DNA of 14,317 nucleotides, from assembly GCA_020352575.1 (NCBI GenBank), contig CP070681.1, positions 1,576,500 to 1,590,816 of the forward strand. The letters run 5' to 3'. Of the stretch, positions 1-7,127 are shown one piece after another. The position numbers and the translations under genes were made by a program. Every line of letters begins with the position of its first letter. Within the stretch, counting starts at the first letter, position 1. The stretch comes from Acidimicrobiia bacterium. GTDB taxonomy: Bacteria > Actinomycetota > Acidimicrobiia > Spongiisociales > JAENVV01. The notes beneath the pieces were generated by a model that was given only the letters and a program-made list of their open reading frames with translations, was not told the DNA's origin and searched no databases.

Positions 1-378
1 AAGATCGACACGGGTGCCCGTACCTCGTCGCTCCACGCCACCGACCTGAAGGTACGGCGCCGGCAGGGCATCGAACACATCTCCTTCACGACCTCGGACG
101 CCAACGGAAACCCGGTCCGTCGGACCGCCCCACTGGTCGAGGAGCGCACCATCCGCAACCCGGGTGAGGGCGGTCGCGAAGAGGACCGCCCCGTGGTGGA
201 GTGCCGGGTGCGACTCGGCAACAAGGAGTGGGACGCGGAGTTCACGCTCGCCGACCGTTCCAACATGCAGTACCAGGTGCTCCTCGGCCGAGAGGCAATC
301 CGCGAGCGGTTCTCGGTGGACGTCTCCCTGAGCTTCGTCCGGTCGAAACGGCTGCGCGGTGTCGAAGAGGACCTGTGA
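1..378 (+). CDS. Retropepsin-like / putative ATP-dependent zinc protease family protein (5' end missing)
   Basis: The reading frame is open from the first base, so the start lies outside the window. The visible 125 residues open with [13 protein letters not shown], the signature of the PF05618 family, which is annotated as ATP-dependent zinc protease and resembles retropepsin-type aspartic proteases (the DTGA motif). The family is usually about 150-170 residues, so perhaps 20-40 N-terminal residues are missing. Further family-like features are the conserved VECRVRLG strand and the VLLGREAI segment near the C terminus. The TGA stop overlaps the GTG start of the downstream RimK-like ligase, which implies translational coupling. 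Genes of this family often sit beside rimK, so a role in processing or trimming residues added by the ligase is plausible, but this is inference. The family assignment is firm; the exact activity is not. Confidence 0.85.
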   Translation, partial: KIDTGARTSSLHATDLKVRRRQGIEHISFTTSDANGNPVRRTAPLVEERTIRNPGEGGREEDRPVVECRVRLGNKEWDAEFTLADRSNMQYQVLLGREAIRERFSVDVSLSFVRSKRLRGVEEDL

Positions 379-1271
379 AGCTCGGCATCCTCTCTCGGAG
401 CCGTGAGCTCTACTCCACCCGTCGGCTCGTCGAGGCGGCCCAGGAGCGGGGCCACCGGACGCGGGTCGTGAACTACCTGCGGTGCTACATGGACATCTCG
501 TCCCGTCGCCCGAGGGTGCGGTACGTCGGCGAGGAACTCGACTTCGACGCCGTCATCCCCCGCATCGGAGCCACCTATACCTTCTACGGGACCGCGGTCG
601 TGCGGCAGTTCGAGATGGGAGGGGTGCTCGCCGTCAACGGCGCCGAGGCGATCTCCCGATCCCGGGACAAACTGAGAAGCCTCCAAGTGTTGTCCGGCAA
701 GGGTGTCGAACTGCCCACGTCATCGATTGCGCACTCGACCCATGACATCAAGGGACTCCTCGAGATCCTCGGCGGACCGCCCGTCGTGGTGAAACTGCTC
801 GAGGGGACGCAAGGCAACGGCGTGGTACTCGCCGAAACCAAGAAGGCTGCTGAGTCGGTGATCGCCGCCTTCCGGCAACTCGACGCCAACATCCTCGTGC
901 AGCACTACGTCGAAGAAGCAGGGGGCGAGGACCTCCGCGCCCTCGTCGTCGGGGACCGGGTGGTCGCAGCGATGAAGCGCACGGCGGCCGAGGGCGAGTT
1001 CCGGGCCAACCTCCATCAGGGCGGAGAGGCCCAGGCGGTCCAACTCACGAAGCAGGAGCGATCCATGGCCATCCGCGCAACGCAGGTCATGGGCCTCGAC
1101 GTCGCGGGCGTCGACATGCTGCGTGGCAACGACGGCCCGATGGTGATCGAGATCAATTCCTCGCCCGGGCTCGAGGGCATCGAACGCTCGTCGGGCGTGG
1201 ACGTCGCCGACGCCATCATCGCCTTCGCCGAGGCAAGCCTCGGACGACCGAGGAAGAAGGTGCGGGGGTAG
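375..1271 (+). CDS. rimK: RimK-type ATP-grasp alpha-L-glutamate ligase
   Basis: This 298-residue protein matches the usual RimK length of about 300 residues. Members of the family use ATP to form an acyl phosphate and ligate an amino acid, classically glutamate onto the C terminus of ribosomal protein S6. Other members make cofactor or peptide tails. The N-terminal pre-ATP-grasp domain spans roughly residues 1-95. The ATP-grasp region shows the Lys at about 140, the glycine-rich loop [10 protein letters not shown] (141-150), Asp247, and the metal ligands Glu259 and Asn261 in the motif [12 protein letters not shown]. The frame stays open upstream to about 201. The GTG at 375 is preferred because it starts the conserved MKLGILSRS strand and overlaps the upstream stop as GTGA. 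The true acceptor substrate cannot be told from sequence. A short convergent gap separates it from glpK. Confidence 0.9.
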   Translation: MKLGILSRSRELYSTRRLVEAAQERGHRTRVVNYLRCYMDISSRRPRVRYVGEELDFDAVIPRIGATYTFYGTAVVRQFEMGGVLAVNGAEAISRSRDKLRSLQVLSGKGVELPTSSIAHSTHDIKGLLEILGGPPVVVKLLEGTQGNGVVLAETKKAAESVIAAFRQLDANILVQHYVEEAGGEDLRALVVGDRVVAAMKRTAAEGEFRANLHQGGEAQAVQLTKQERSMAIRATQVMGLDVAGVDMLRGNDGPMVIEINSSPGLEGIERSSGVDVADAIIAFAEASLGRPRKKVRG

Positions 1272-1295
1272 GCAGCAGGGGGAACGAAGCACCGA

Positions 1296-1319
1296 GAGCG
1301 GACTCCCCGAGCACCGCTC
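1296..1319. terminator. Weak hairpin in the convergent rimK/glpK gap
   Basis: The 59-bp gap between the convergent rimK and glpK ends contains GAGCGG (1296-1301) and CCGCTC (1314-1319), a 6-bp perfect stem with a 12-base loop. Neither side has a T-tract. It could serve as a bidirectional terminator, but the stem is short and the loop large, so this is only a candidate. Nothing else is recognisable in the gap. Confidence 0.22.
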
Positions 1320-1330
1320 GCCGCGTCGGC

Positions 1331-2818
1331 TCAATCCACCCAGTCGAGCGTGCGGTCGACGGCCTTCTTCCAGCCGTGCACGAGTCGCTCCCGCTCGCCG
1401 GCATCCATCGCAGGCGTCCAACGGGTGTCCTCTGCCCATCGATCGCGCACCTCGTCCACCGACTCCCAGAAACCGACGGCCAGGCCGGCCGCGTATGCCG
1501 CCCCGAGCGCCGTGGTCTCGATCACCTCGGGTCGCACCACCGGCAGGTCGAGGATGTCCGCCTGGAACTGCATGAGCAGCTCGTTCACGACCATGCCCCC
1601 GTCGACCTTCAACGACTTGAGGTCCACCCGTGCGTCGAGGTGCATGGCCTCCAGCACGTCCATCGTCTGATAGGCGACTGCCTCGAGTGCGGCCCGGGCG
1701 AAGTGGCCCTTCGTGGCGAAGCCGGTGAGGCCGGTCACCACCCCCCGGGCGTCGTCCCGCCAGTAGGGGGCGAAGAGGCCCGAGAACGCGGGGACGATGT
1801 ACACACCGCCGTTGTCCTCGACCGTGAGGGCCAGGTCCTCCACATCGGGCGCCGAGTCGATGATCCCGAGGTTGTCGCGCAGCCACTGGACCAACGATCC
1901 GGCCACGGCAATGGATCCCTCGAGGGCGTAGACGGCGGGCTCATCCCCCAGTCGATAGGCCACCGTACTGAGCAGCCCTGCGTCCGACCCCACGCGCTGG
2001 GTACCGGTGTTGAGGAGCATGAACGCCCCCGTGCCGTAGGTGCTCTTCGCCTCTCCGGGCTCGGTGCAGGCCTGCCCGAACAGGGCAGCCTGCTGGTCGC
2101 CGAGGATCCCCGCAATCGGCACGCCCTCCAGTGGACCCGTGGCGGTTGCCAGCACCTCGGAGGATGAGCGGATCTCGGGCAGGCTCTCCATCGGGACGCC
2201 GATTGCCTCGCAGAGCTCGGGGTCCCACGCCAGGTCGCCGAGGTGCATCAGCATCGTTCGGCTCGCATTCGTCACATCGGTGACGTGGGCCTCCCCGCCC
2301 GAGAGGTTCTGTACGACCCAGGAGTCGACGGTGCCAACCGCCAAGTCACCTGACTCGGCGGCAGCCGCAACGTCGGGGATGTTGTCGATCGCCCAACGGA
2401 CCTTCGGGCCCGTGAAATACGTCGCAAGCGGCAGACCGGTGTCGGCTGCGAAGCGGTTGGGTCCGAAAGCGCCGCCGAGCTCCCGGCAGAGGCGATCGGT
2501 GCGGGTGTCCTGCCACACGATGGCATTCGTGAGCGGCATCCCGGTCGATCGGTCCCACATGACTGCGGTCTCACGGTGGTTGGTGATCCCCACTGCGGCG
2601 ATGTCGGCGGCCGTCGCATCGACCTCGGCCAGGGCCCGCTCGACCACGGACCACATGCGCCGACGGATCTGGTCTGCGTCGTGCTCGACCCAGCCGGGCT
2701 TCGGGAAGATCTGGTCGTGCTCCTGCTGGGCGCCCGCCCGAATCGTTCCCGAGTGGTCGAAGAGGAGGCAGCGGGTGGAGGTCGTGCCTTGGTCGATCGC
2801 AGCGATGTAGGAGGGCAT
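1331..2818 (-). CDS. glpK: Glycerol kinase
   Basis: The 495-residue protein is a full-length FGGY-family glycerol kinase (EC 2.7.1.30), which converts glycerol and ATP to glycerol 3-phosphate in the cytoplasm. The N-terminal phosphate-binding strand [14 protein letters not shown] lies at residues 8-21. The glycerol-contacting Arg82-Glu83 are in [10 protein letters not shown], and the catalytic Asp241 is in [10 protein letters not shown]. The C-terminal ATPase half has the [10 protein letters not shown] and [13 protein letters not shown] motifs. The glycine/lysine/arginine loop that binds fructose 1,6-bisphosphate just before GDQQ in the E. coli enzyme is missing: here the segment is [16 protein letters not shown]. 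No glpF or glpD is adjacent. It is the last gene of the minus-strand run rplY-pth-membrane protein-glpK, 45 bp after its neighbour. A TAnnnT hexamer before its ATG suggests it also has its own leaderless promoter. Confidence 0.97.
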   Translation of the reverse strand: MPSYIAAIDQGTTSTRCLLFDHSGTIRAGAQQEHDQIFPKPGWVEHDADQIRRRMWSVVERALAEVDATAADIAAVGITNHRETAVMWDRSTGMPLTNAIVWQDTRTDRLCRELGGAFGPNRFAADTGLPLATYFTGPKVRWAIDNIPDVAAAAESGDLAVGTVDSWVVQNLSGGEAHVTDVTNASRTMLMHLGDLAWDPELCEAIGVPMESLPEIRSSSEVLATATGPLEGVPIAGILGDQQAALFGQACTEPGEAKSTYGTGAFMLLNTGTQRVGSDAGLLSTVAYRLGDEPAVYALEGSIAVAGSLVQWLRDNLGIIDSAPDVEDLALTVEDNGGVYIVPAFSGLFAPYWRDDARGVVTGLTGFATKGHFARAALEAVAYQTMDVLEAMHLDARVDLKSLKVDGGMVVNELLMQFQADILDLPVVRPEVIETTALGAAYAAGLAVGFWESVDEVRDRWAEDTRWTPAMDAGERERLVHGWKKAVDRTLDWVD

Positions 2819-2824
2819 GCAGCG

Positions 2825-2830
2825 AGGCTA
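2825..2830 (-). promoter_or_regulatory. Candidate -10 box for a leaderless glpK transcript
   Basis: On the minus strand TAGCCT ends six bases before the glpK ATG, and no Shine-Dalgarno sequence is present. This geometry would place the transcription start at or next to the A of the ATG. No convincing -35 is visible. Confidence 0.4.
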
Positions 2831-2863
2831 GAGAAAGCGACGAGCGACAGGGCCCGCCGGGGA

Positions 2864-4018
2864 TCAGATCCGAGCTGTCACCCTGCCCAGACGCCAGGCC
2901 AGTACCGCAGCGATTGCAGCGACTCCCGACGCAATGAGGTCGGCCGTCGTCTTGTCGGCGATCGATGCATCGGCCCAGGCATCGAACGGCAGCCACGCCA
3001 CGGCAGCCCCGCCGAGCGCCACGAGTCCGACACCGAGGAGGCGAATTGGATTCACCGAAGGGCGATTGAGCTGGCCACGGATGCCGAACGCAGTGAACAC
3101 GGCCACGATCCCGGCGATCGCCGCCAGCACGACGCCCCACGACGTGGAGTCATGGGAGGTTCCGATGGCTGCGATCCCTGCCCCCACCGCCCCTCCGAGG
3201 AAGCCGCCGAGGAACAACTCGGCAGCATCCATGTGGAGGAGGCGGGCCGCCAGCAGCAGGAACGCCATGGGCACGAGCGACCAGAGCACGAGGGCGGTGA
3301 GCGAGCGCTGGCCCGACGACTGGAGACCCCACCAGGTGAGTACCACAGAAGCCCAGGCGGTCGCGGCCACGAGGTATTTCACCGTGTCACGACGGAAGTC
3401 GAGCACGCCGAAGAGGATCACCATCACCACGGCGAGGAAGCCGACCGCCACGCCTTCGGCGAGGAGGTCGAGGTCGGCAGGCACGAACCCGAGGGACGCC
3501 GGTGTGCCGTAGACGCCCCGCACCCACTCGCCCTCGTTGGAGAGCCCGAGGAGGCCGTCGGCTCCTGCAGGCACGAGGAGCGCCCACTGGCTCCCATCGG
3601 GCCCGGCCATGAGGCCGGTGAGGCCAAGCCAGCCGTGCCCGTCGCCACACGGTCCGGGCAACTGCCTGGCGGCGAACTCGATCCGGTCGGGCGGGTACTC
3701 GAAGGTCGTGGCCCACTCGCCATCGACATGCTCCTCGACCCCGAGTCGATCGGCTCGGATCCGGTAGCAGCGGTCGTCGACGCAGGCTTCGGAGCCCATG
3801 CGAGCCGACTCGAGGGGAAGCGAATCGGTCGAGTACCACGAAGCACCGTCGTCGTCGGAGCGGAACAGGTTCCGGGCACTGTCGAAGATGATGAGGTTCC
3901 CGTCGGGTGTGGCCGCAACCTCCCAAGAGCCGGAGGGGACGCAGATCGCAGCGACCTGGGGGAGGGCCAACGCGGCCACGACCAACGCCCTGACAAGGGC
4001 AACTCGACGACGCGTCAT
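2864..4018 (-). CDS. Asp-box ectodomain plus seven-helix membrane protein of unknown function
   Basis: I do not recognise a named family for this 384-residue protein. Residues 1-25 form a signal peptide (basic MTRRR start, then a hydrophobic core). Residues 26-180 are predicted extracytoplasmic, with four cysteines (26, 79, 84, 124) that could make two disulfides. They include a textbook Asp-box, S54-x-D-x-G-x-x-W61 (RSDDDGASW), and beta-strand patterns such as GPDGSQWALL that resemble propeller blades. Residues 185-376 contain seven hydrophobic segments, at about 185-206, 215-232, 239-260, 266-285, 292-312, 326-345 and 359-376. No soluble output domain follows. The layout, an outside binding domain before seven helices, recalls the 7TMR-DISM receptor architecture, but I see no sequence motif proving that relation. 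Its ATG overlaps the pth stop as ATGA, so the two genes are probably translated in a coupled manner. Confidence 0.8.
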   Translation of the reverse strand: MTRRRVALVRALVVAALALPQVAAICVPSGSWEVAATPDGNLIIFDSARNLFRSDDDGASWYSTDSLPLESARMGSEACVDDRCYRIRADRLGVEEHVDGEWATTFEYPPDRIEFAARQLPGPCGDGHGWLGLTGLMAGPDGSQWALLVPAGADGLLGLSNEGEWVRGVYGTPASLGFVPADLDLLAEGVAVGFLAVVMVILFGVLDFRRDTVKYLVAATAWASVVLTWWGLQSSGQRSLTALVLWSLVPMAFLLLAARLLHMDAAELFLGGFLGGAVGAGIAAIGTSHDSTSWGVVLAAIAGIVAVFTAFGIRGQLNRPSVNPIRLLGVGLVALGGAAVAWLPFDAWADASIADKTTADLIASGVAAIAAVLAWRLGRVTARI

Positions 4019-4584
4019 CGACGGAGCGCCGCCCGCTCGCGAGCAGCCTCGGGGTCGGTGAGCCAGAGCTCGATGACATCGGCCGCGTCCTCGAGCATCA
4101 CATCCACTTCCTCGCGTTCCTTCGGCGCGAACTTCTGGAGCACATACGCAGCAGGATCCATGCGACCGGGGGGTCGCCCCACCCCGATCTTCAGTCGCCA
4201 GAACTCACGGGTCCCGAGCGACTGCTGGACGGACCGAATGCCGTTGTGGCCGCCGTGCCCGCGGTCGAACGCGACGCGCAGTCGCCCGAAGTCGAGGTCC
4301 ATGTCGTCGTGGAGGACGATGAGGCGCTCCGGCTCCTCCTTGTAGTAGCGGAGCACACCCTGCACGGGAGGGCCCGACACGTTCATGTTCGCGTTCGGCA
4401 CGGCGAGGACGACCTGCTCGTCATGGCGGCGGGTGACCCCGACGCGCGCACGGACCCGAAGTGGGCCACGACCGATCGACGTCTCCCACCGACCGGACAG
4501 GAGGCCAACCACCTCAGCACCGACGTTGTGCCGGGTGAGGCGGTAGCGAGGTTCGGGGTTCCAGAGGCCGGCGATGACCGCCAT
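4015..4584 (-). CDS. pth: Peptidyl-tRNA hydrolase
   Basis: This 189-residue protein is a bacterial Pth (EC 3.1.1.29), which recycles tRNA from peptidyl-tRNAs that drop off ribosomes. The catalytic residues line up: Asn9 and His19 in the NPEPRYRLTRHNVG motif, Met67-Asn68 in NMNVSG, Asp93 in LHDDMD, and Asn114 in GHGGHNG. Length fits the family (about 190). Two family-typical glycines in the first motif are replaced (GLWNPEP instead of GLGNPGP), and the usual Thr-Tyr/Phe before Met-Asn is Asn-Ala-Asn. The catalytic set is intact, so the enzyme is probably active. The ATG is preceded by GGGAGG overlapping the rplY stop. The rplY-pth order is common in bacteria, including actinobacteria. The downstream membrane protein overlaps its stop by four bases. 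Confidence 0.96.
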   Translation of the reverse strand: MAVIAGLWNPEPRYRLTRHNVGAEVVGLLSGRWETSIGRGPLRVRARVGVTRRHDEQVVLAVPNANMNVSGPPVQGVLRYYKEEPERLIVLHDDMDLDFGRLRVAFDRGHGGHNGIRSVQQSLGTREFWRLKIGVGRPPGRMDPAAYVLQKFAPKEREEVDVMLEDAADVIELWLTDPEAARERAALRR

Positions 4585-4587
4585 ACG

Positions 4588-4593
4588 GCCTCC
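4588..4593 (-). promoter_or_regulatory. Ribosome binding site of pth
   Basis: Minus-strand GGGAGG begins immediately after the rplY TAG stop and ends three bases before the pth ATG. It supports the start at 4584. Ribosomes finishing rplY would be close enough to re-initiate here. Confidence 0.6.
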
Positions 4594-5262
4594 CTACTCG
4601 TCGGACTCCTCGGCGGCGTCCTCTTCGGACTCCTCGTCGGCGACGGCGAGCGGCTCGCCGTCCTCGCCGAGCTCCACCTCGAGCTCCTCTTCGGGCAGCT
4701 CGACCTGCGACGCGGCGGTGATGGTGACGACCGTGAGGCCGTCCGCCTCTGCGTAGACCACGCCATCCATCTCAGGGAGGTCACCGATACGCAGGGTGTC
4801 GCCCTGGCCGAGTTCGGAGACGTCCACGAGGATCTCCGAGGGGAGGGCCGAGAGGATCGCGGTGACCTGGACGGTCGGGCGGATGACCTCCAGGACGCCG
4901 CCATCGCGGGCACCCGGGGCCTCGCCCTGGATGGCAACCGGGACGTCGGCGGTGATCACCTCGTCGAGGTTCACGAGCATGAAGTCGACGTGGCGGATGA
5001 AGGGTTTGAACGGGTGTCGGTCGATCGCCTGGGCGATCGCCGTCTGCGGCTTCTTGCCGCCGAGGTCGAGTTCGAAGATCACGTTGCGACCCGCATCCGT
5101 GTGGAAGGCGAGGTCGAGCTCACGGTGATCGACGGTGATGGTGAGCGGATCGCTGCCGTGGCCATAGACGATGGCCGGGACCTTGCCCTCGGCGCGCAGC
5201 CTGCGAGAGGCGGCCGAGCCGGTCTCCTGGCGCGTCTCCACGTTCAAGCTGACGGACGACAT
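4594..5262 (-). CDS. rplY: 50S ribosomal protein L25, CTC-type long form
   Basis: This 222-residue protein is the long TL5/CTC form of L25, which binds 5S rRNA in the large subunit. The N-terminal L25 fold spans about residues 1-92 and contains GKVPAIVYGHG (26-36) and FKPFIRHVDF (85-94). The second beta domain runs to about residue 187. A strongly acidic tail follows (188-222, mostly Glu and Asp), which is common in actinobacterial CTC proteins. The frame is open further upstream to 5322. The ATG at 5262 is preferred because it begins the conserved MSSVSLNVETR and has an AGGAG ribosome site in front. It heads the minus-strand run with pth nine bases downstream. A candidate promoter lies at 5293-5322. 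Confidence 0.95.
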   Translation of the reverse strand: MSSVSLNVETRQETGSAASRRLRAEGKVPAIVYGHGSDPLTITVDHRELDLAFHTDAGRNVIFELDLGGKKPQTAIAQAIDRHPFKPFIRHVDFMLVNLDEVITADVPVAIQGEAPGARDGGVLEVIRPTVQVTAILSALPSEILVDVSELGQGDTLRIGDLPEMDGVVYAEADGLTVVTITAASQVELPEEELEVELGEDGEPLAVADEESEEDAAEESDE

Positions 5263-5271
5263 GCGGAAGAA

Positions 5272-5276
5272 CTCCT
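5272..5276 (-). promoter_or_regulatory. Ribosome binding site of rplY (decides the start)
   Basis: Minus-strand AGGAG sits nine bases upstream of the ATG at 5262. The longer in-frame option at 5322 has no such site and adds 20 residues not expected in the family. Confidence 0.6.
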
Positions 5277-5292
5277 GCGGGGGGAACACGGC

Positions 5293-5322
5293 ATTATGCA
5301 GGCGCGTTCCATACAACGCCAA
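5293..5322 (-). promoter_or_regulatory. Candidate promoter of rplY
   Basis: Minus-strand CATAAT (5298-5293) is one mismatch from the -10 consensus. TTGGCG (5322-5317) lies 18 bases upstream as a partial -35. The transcript would have a leader of about 25 nt carrying the AGGAG site. This region is less GC-rich than its surroundings, which supports a promoter, but the evidence is only by eye. Confidence 0.38.
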
Positions 5323-5372
5323 AGCCTTCTCCGACTCCGTGCGGCGCTCGATCGATTCGTGCAGGTTGAGCC

Positions 5373-5389
5373 CGCAGCACGACGCTGCG
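5373..5389 (-). terminator. Short hairpin after the potassium channel gene
   Basis: Just past the channel stop, minus-strand CGCAGC (5389-5384) pairs with GCTGCG (5378-5373) around a five-base loop. No T-tract follows, so it would be a weak or factor-assisted terminator. The rest of the 130-bp gap to rplY holds the rplY promoter and leader. Confidence 0.35.
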
Positions 5390-5392
5390 CGA

Positions 5393-6181
5393 TCAGTCCT
5401 CCTCGAGGAGGCGGTCGAGTTTCTCCTCCAAACGATTCATCTGAGCCCGCAGCTCGGCGAGCTCACCCTCACCATCGTCCTCAACGAAGAACGATGCGAT
5501 CGAGGCCGTGACGGTGGCCACGAAACCGATGCCGACCAGCATGAGGACCACTGCGACGCCTCGGGCGACCGGCGCCTGCGGGACGATGTCGCCGTACCCG
5601 ACCGTTGTGACCGTCACGAACGCCCACCACACGACCTCGCCGAATGACGAGAACGCCGGGTTCCCATCGTCGAGCGCGTATACGAGCGCAGCGAAGGTGA
5701 CGACCATTGCGAGGGTGGCGACGAGCATGGCGGCGAGGCCGCGCCGGGCGAAGATCCGACGCATCACCGCCGTGAAGCGCTCGAGCACCGCGGCGAGGCG
5801 CGGCATCTTGAGCAGCTTCAGGAGGCGGGCAAGGCGGCCGAGACGGGCGAGGCGGATCAGCCTGATGGCGCCGATTCCCTCAGCGAGGAGCGGCAGCGAG
5901 AACACGACGACGGCGACGTCCACCCAGTTCTCGCGGAGGTAGCGCCACCGTTGGCGGACCACGACGAGCATGAGGACGAGCTCGAGCAAGAACACCGCCC
6001 AGATCGCCCAGTCGGCGATGAGCGCCCACTGGAGCACGGCGTCCGAGTATGGAGCAGCGAGGCCATTCGCCCGCGCGTACGCATCCCGCTCCTGGACCAC
6101 CACCACTGGGATCACGAGGAGCGCAGCAATGATGATCGGGAGTTCGAGGAAGTCGTGGAGGCGTTGGGCCTGGGCACGCAT
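5393..6181 (-). CDS. Voltage-gated potassium channel, six-helix (Kv-like)
   Basis: The 262-residue protein has the full six-helix layout of a voltage-gated K+ channel. Helices lie at about 12-30 (S1), 56-75 (S2), 87-100 (S3), 104-125 (S4), 148-170 (S5) and 206-232 (S6). S4 carries basic residues every third or fourth position (IRLIRLARLGRLARLLKLLK), the voltage-sensor pattern. The pore loop contains the selectivity filter TVGYGD at 193-198. After S6 an acidic, heptad-patterned tail (about 238-262) looks like a short tetramerising coiled coil. No RCK or cyclic-nucleotide domain is present. A GTG at 6205 would add eight residues. The ATG at 6181 is preferred because TATCGT ends exactly six bases upstream, fitting a leaderless mRNA. 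It is divergent from the Nudix gene, and the heptamer array lies over its promoter region. Confidence 0.93.
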   Translation of the reverse strand: MRAQAQRLHDFLELPIIIAALLVIPVVVVQERDAYARANGLAAPYSDAVLQWALIADWAIWAVFLLELVLMLVVVRQRWRYLRENWVDVAVVVFSLPLLAEGIGAIRLIRLARLGRLARLLKLLKMPRLAAVLERFTAVMRRIFARRGLAAMLVATLAMVVTFAALVYALDDGNPAFSSFGEVVWWAFVTVTTVGYGDIVPQAPVARGVAVVLMLVGIGFVATVTASIASFFVEDDGEGELAELRAQMNRLEEKLDRLLEED

Positions 6182-6187
6182 GGTGGG

Positions 6188-6193
6188 ACGATA
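6188..6193 (-). promoter_or_regulatory. Candidate -10 box for a leaderless channel transcript
   Basis: Minus-strand TATCGT ends six bases before the ATG at 6181. No Shine-Dalgarno sequence precedes that ATG. The upstream side runs directly into the heptamer array, which would cover any -35. Confidence 0.45.
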
Positions 6194-6194
6194 C

Positions 6195-6252
6195 GCACGA
6201 TGCACGGCGCACGAAGCCGCCTGCCTCGTACCTCGTGCCTCGTGCTTCGTGC
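6195..6252. repeat. Inverted heptamer array, candidate cruciform or operator
   Basis: Three plus-strand heptamers of the form GCACGAN or close (6195-6201, 6202-6208, 6209-6215) are followed by a nine-base spacer. Four copies of the complementary heptamer (ctcgtac, ctcgtgc, ctcgtgc, ttcgtgc; 6225-6252) come next. GCACGAAG at 6209-6216 is a perfect inverse of CTTCGTGC at 6245-6252. The whole left arm pairs with the last three right heptamers at 17 of 21 positions. It lies between the divergent channel and Nudix genes, so it may be a binding array for a regulator, a cruciform, or a genome-wide repeat family. Confidence 0.7.
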
Positions 6253-6264
6253 TTTCCTAGGAAG

Positions 6265-7116
6265 GTGACCGAACCGACCGACGTCCCCGTCGTGCCTGCT
6301 GCGACCGTGATGATCGTCGACGACCGGCCGGACCTCCACGTGCTCATGGTCCGCCGCACGCCCCGGGTCGTCTTCGGATCGGGCATGTGGGTGTTCCCCG
6401 GTGGGCGGGTCGACCCAGCAGACGCCGACTCCTTCCACGACCTCGTCGACGGACTCGACGACATCGGGGCGTCAGCCGACCTCAGCGTTCCCAACGATGG
6501 GCTCTCGTACTGGGTGGCGGCGGTGCGGGAGACGTTCGAGGAGTCCGGGGTGCTCCTCGCCCACCCGGAAGGGGAGGCCGCACCGGTTGCGCTCGACAAC
6601 CCCGAGGTCGCCGACCGCGTGGCCGGCCTCCGAGATGCACTGAACAAGGGCGAACGCACCTTCCTCGACATCGTCCGATCAGAGCGACTCCGCCTCGTGC
6701 TCGACGACGTGCACTACGTGGGTCGGTGGATCACCCCGGTCGGCCCACCCCGCCGGTTCGACGCCCGCTTCTTCGTCACCCACCCACCGGCGCACCAGGA
6801 GCCGAGCCATGACGGCGGCGAACTCATCGACTGGGAGTGGGTCCGCCCCGCCGAGGCCTTGCGCGGGTTCGCCGGCGGCAACTTCTCTCTCATGAGCCCC
6901 ACGACCCGCATGCTCCAGAGCCTCGCCCTCTTCGACTCAGCCGATGCCGTGATGGGTGCGGCTCGACGACACCTCCCCTGGGAGCGAGCCAGGGCGGTCT
7001 TCCGCGACGAAGGCGGATACGACCTCGTCATGCCCGGCGAGCAGCACTACGACGAAGGGATCGAGGACTTCGAACGGGGCTGGGTGCGTATCCGGCCAAC
7101 GGGCGCGCACCGGTAG
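6265..7116 (+). CDS. Nudix hydrolase with a split Nudix box (NUDT7/NUDT19-like)
   Basis: The 283-residue protein is a Nudix-fold hydrolase of the large COG0494 type. The fold begins with PAATVMIVDD and the strand VLMVRRTPRVVFGSGMWVFP. The Nudix box glycines are Gly46-Gly47 and the metal-binding part is REtfEEsGV at 88-96. About 27 extra residues lie between the two halves, as in the NUDT7/NUDT19 group that acts on CoA derivatives. The substrate here cannot be fixed from sequence. The frame is open to a GTG at 6235 inside the heptamer array. GTG 6265 is preferred since AGGAAG directly precedes it and the protein then starts as family members do, but the start is uncertain. menD follows 11 bases after the stop, so the two may be cotranscribed. 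Confidence 0.88.
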   Translation: MTEPTDVPVVPAATVMIVDDRPDLHVLMVRRTPRVVFGSGMWVFPGGRVDPADADSFHDLVDGLDDIGASADLSVPNDGLSYWVAAVRETFEESGVLLAHPEGEAAPVALDNPEVADRVAGLRDALNKGERTFLDIVRSERLRLVLDDVHYVGRWITPVGPPRRFDARFFVTHPPAHQEPSHDGGELIDWEWVRPAEALRGFAGGNFSLMSPTTRMLQSLALFDSADAVMGAARRHLPWERARAVFRDEGGYDLVMPGEQHYDEGIEDFERGWVRIRPTGAHR

Positions 7117-7119
7117 CCT
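7114..7119 (+). promoter_or_regulatory. Possible -10 box of menD inside the Nudix stop
   Basis: TAGCCT starts with the Nudix TAG stop and ends eight bases before the menD ATG, where no ribosome binding site is seen. The same hexamer precedes glpK and aceK. Because menD may simply be read through from the Nudix gene, this is tentative. Confidence 0.28.
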
Positions 7120-7127
7120 CGCAGTCG

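Noticed and set aside
720..1886. A 388-codon minus-strand frame spanning the rimK/glpK junction
   Set aside because: It runs through two genes with secure motifs and the convergent gap. Its composition is that of a GC-rich shadow.
2576..4345. A 589-codon open frame on the plus strand opposite glpK, the membrane protein and pth
   Set aside because: It lies antisense to genes with clear family motifs, has low-complexity His/Glu/Arg-rich composition typical of a GC-rich shadow frame, and shows no recognisable domain.
4594..4700. Repetitive GAG/GAC-like pattern near the end of rplY, considered as a simple repeat
   Set aside because: It simply encodes the acidic C-terminal tail expected of CTC-type L25.
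4246..5511. A 421-codon plus-strand open frame across pth, rplY and the end of the channel gene
   Set aside because: It crosses three real genes on the opposite strand and two intergenic gaps, and has no domain signal.
6182..6205. GTG at 6205 as start of the potassium channel gene
   Set aside because: It adds eight residues with no family support. The ATG at 6181 has a TAnnnT box at the same six-base distance seen at other genes here.
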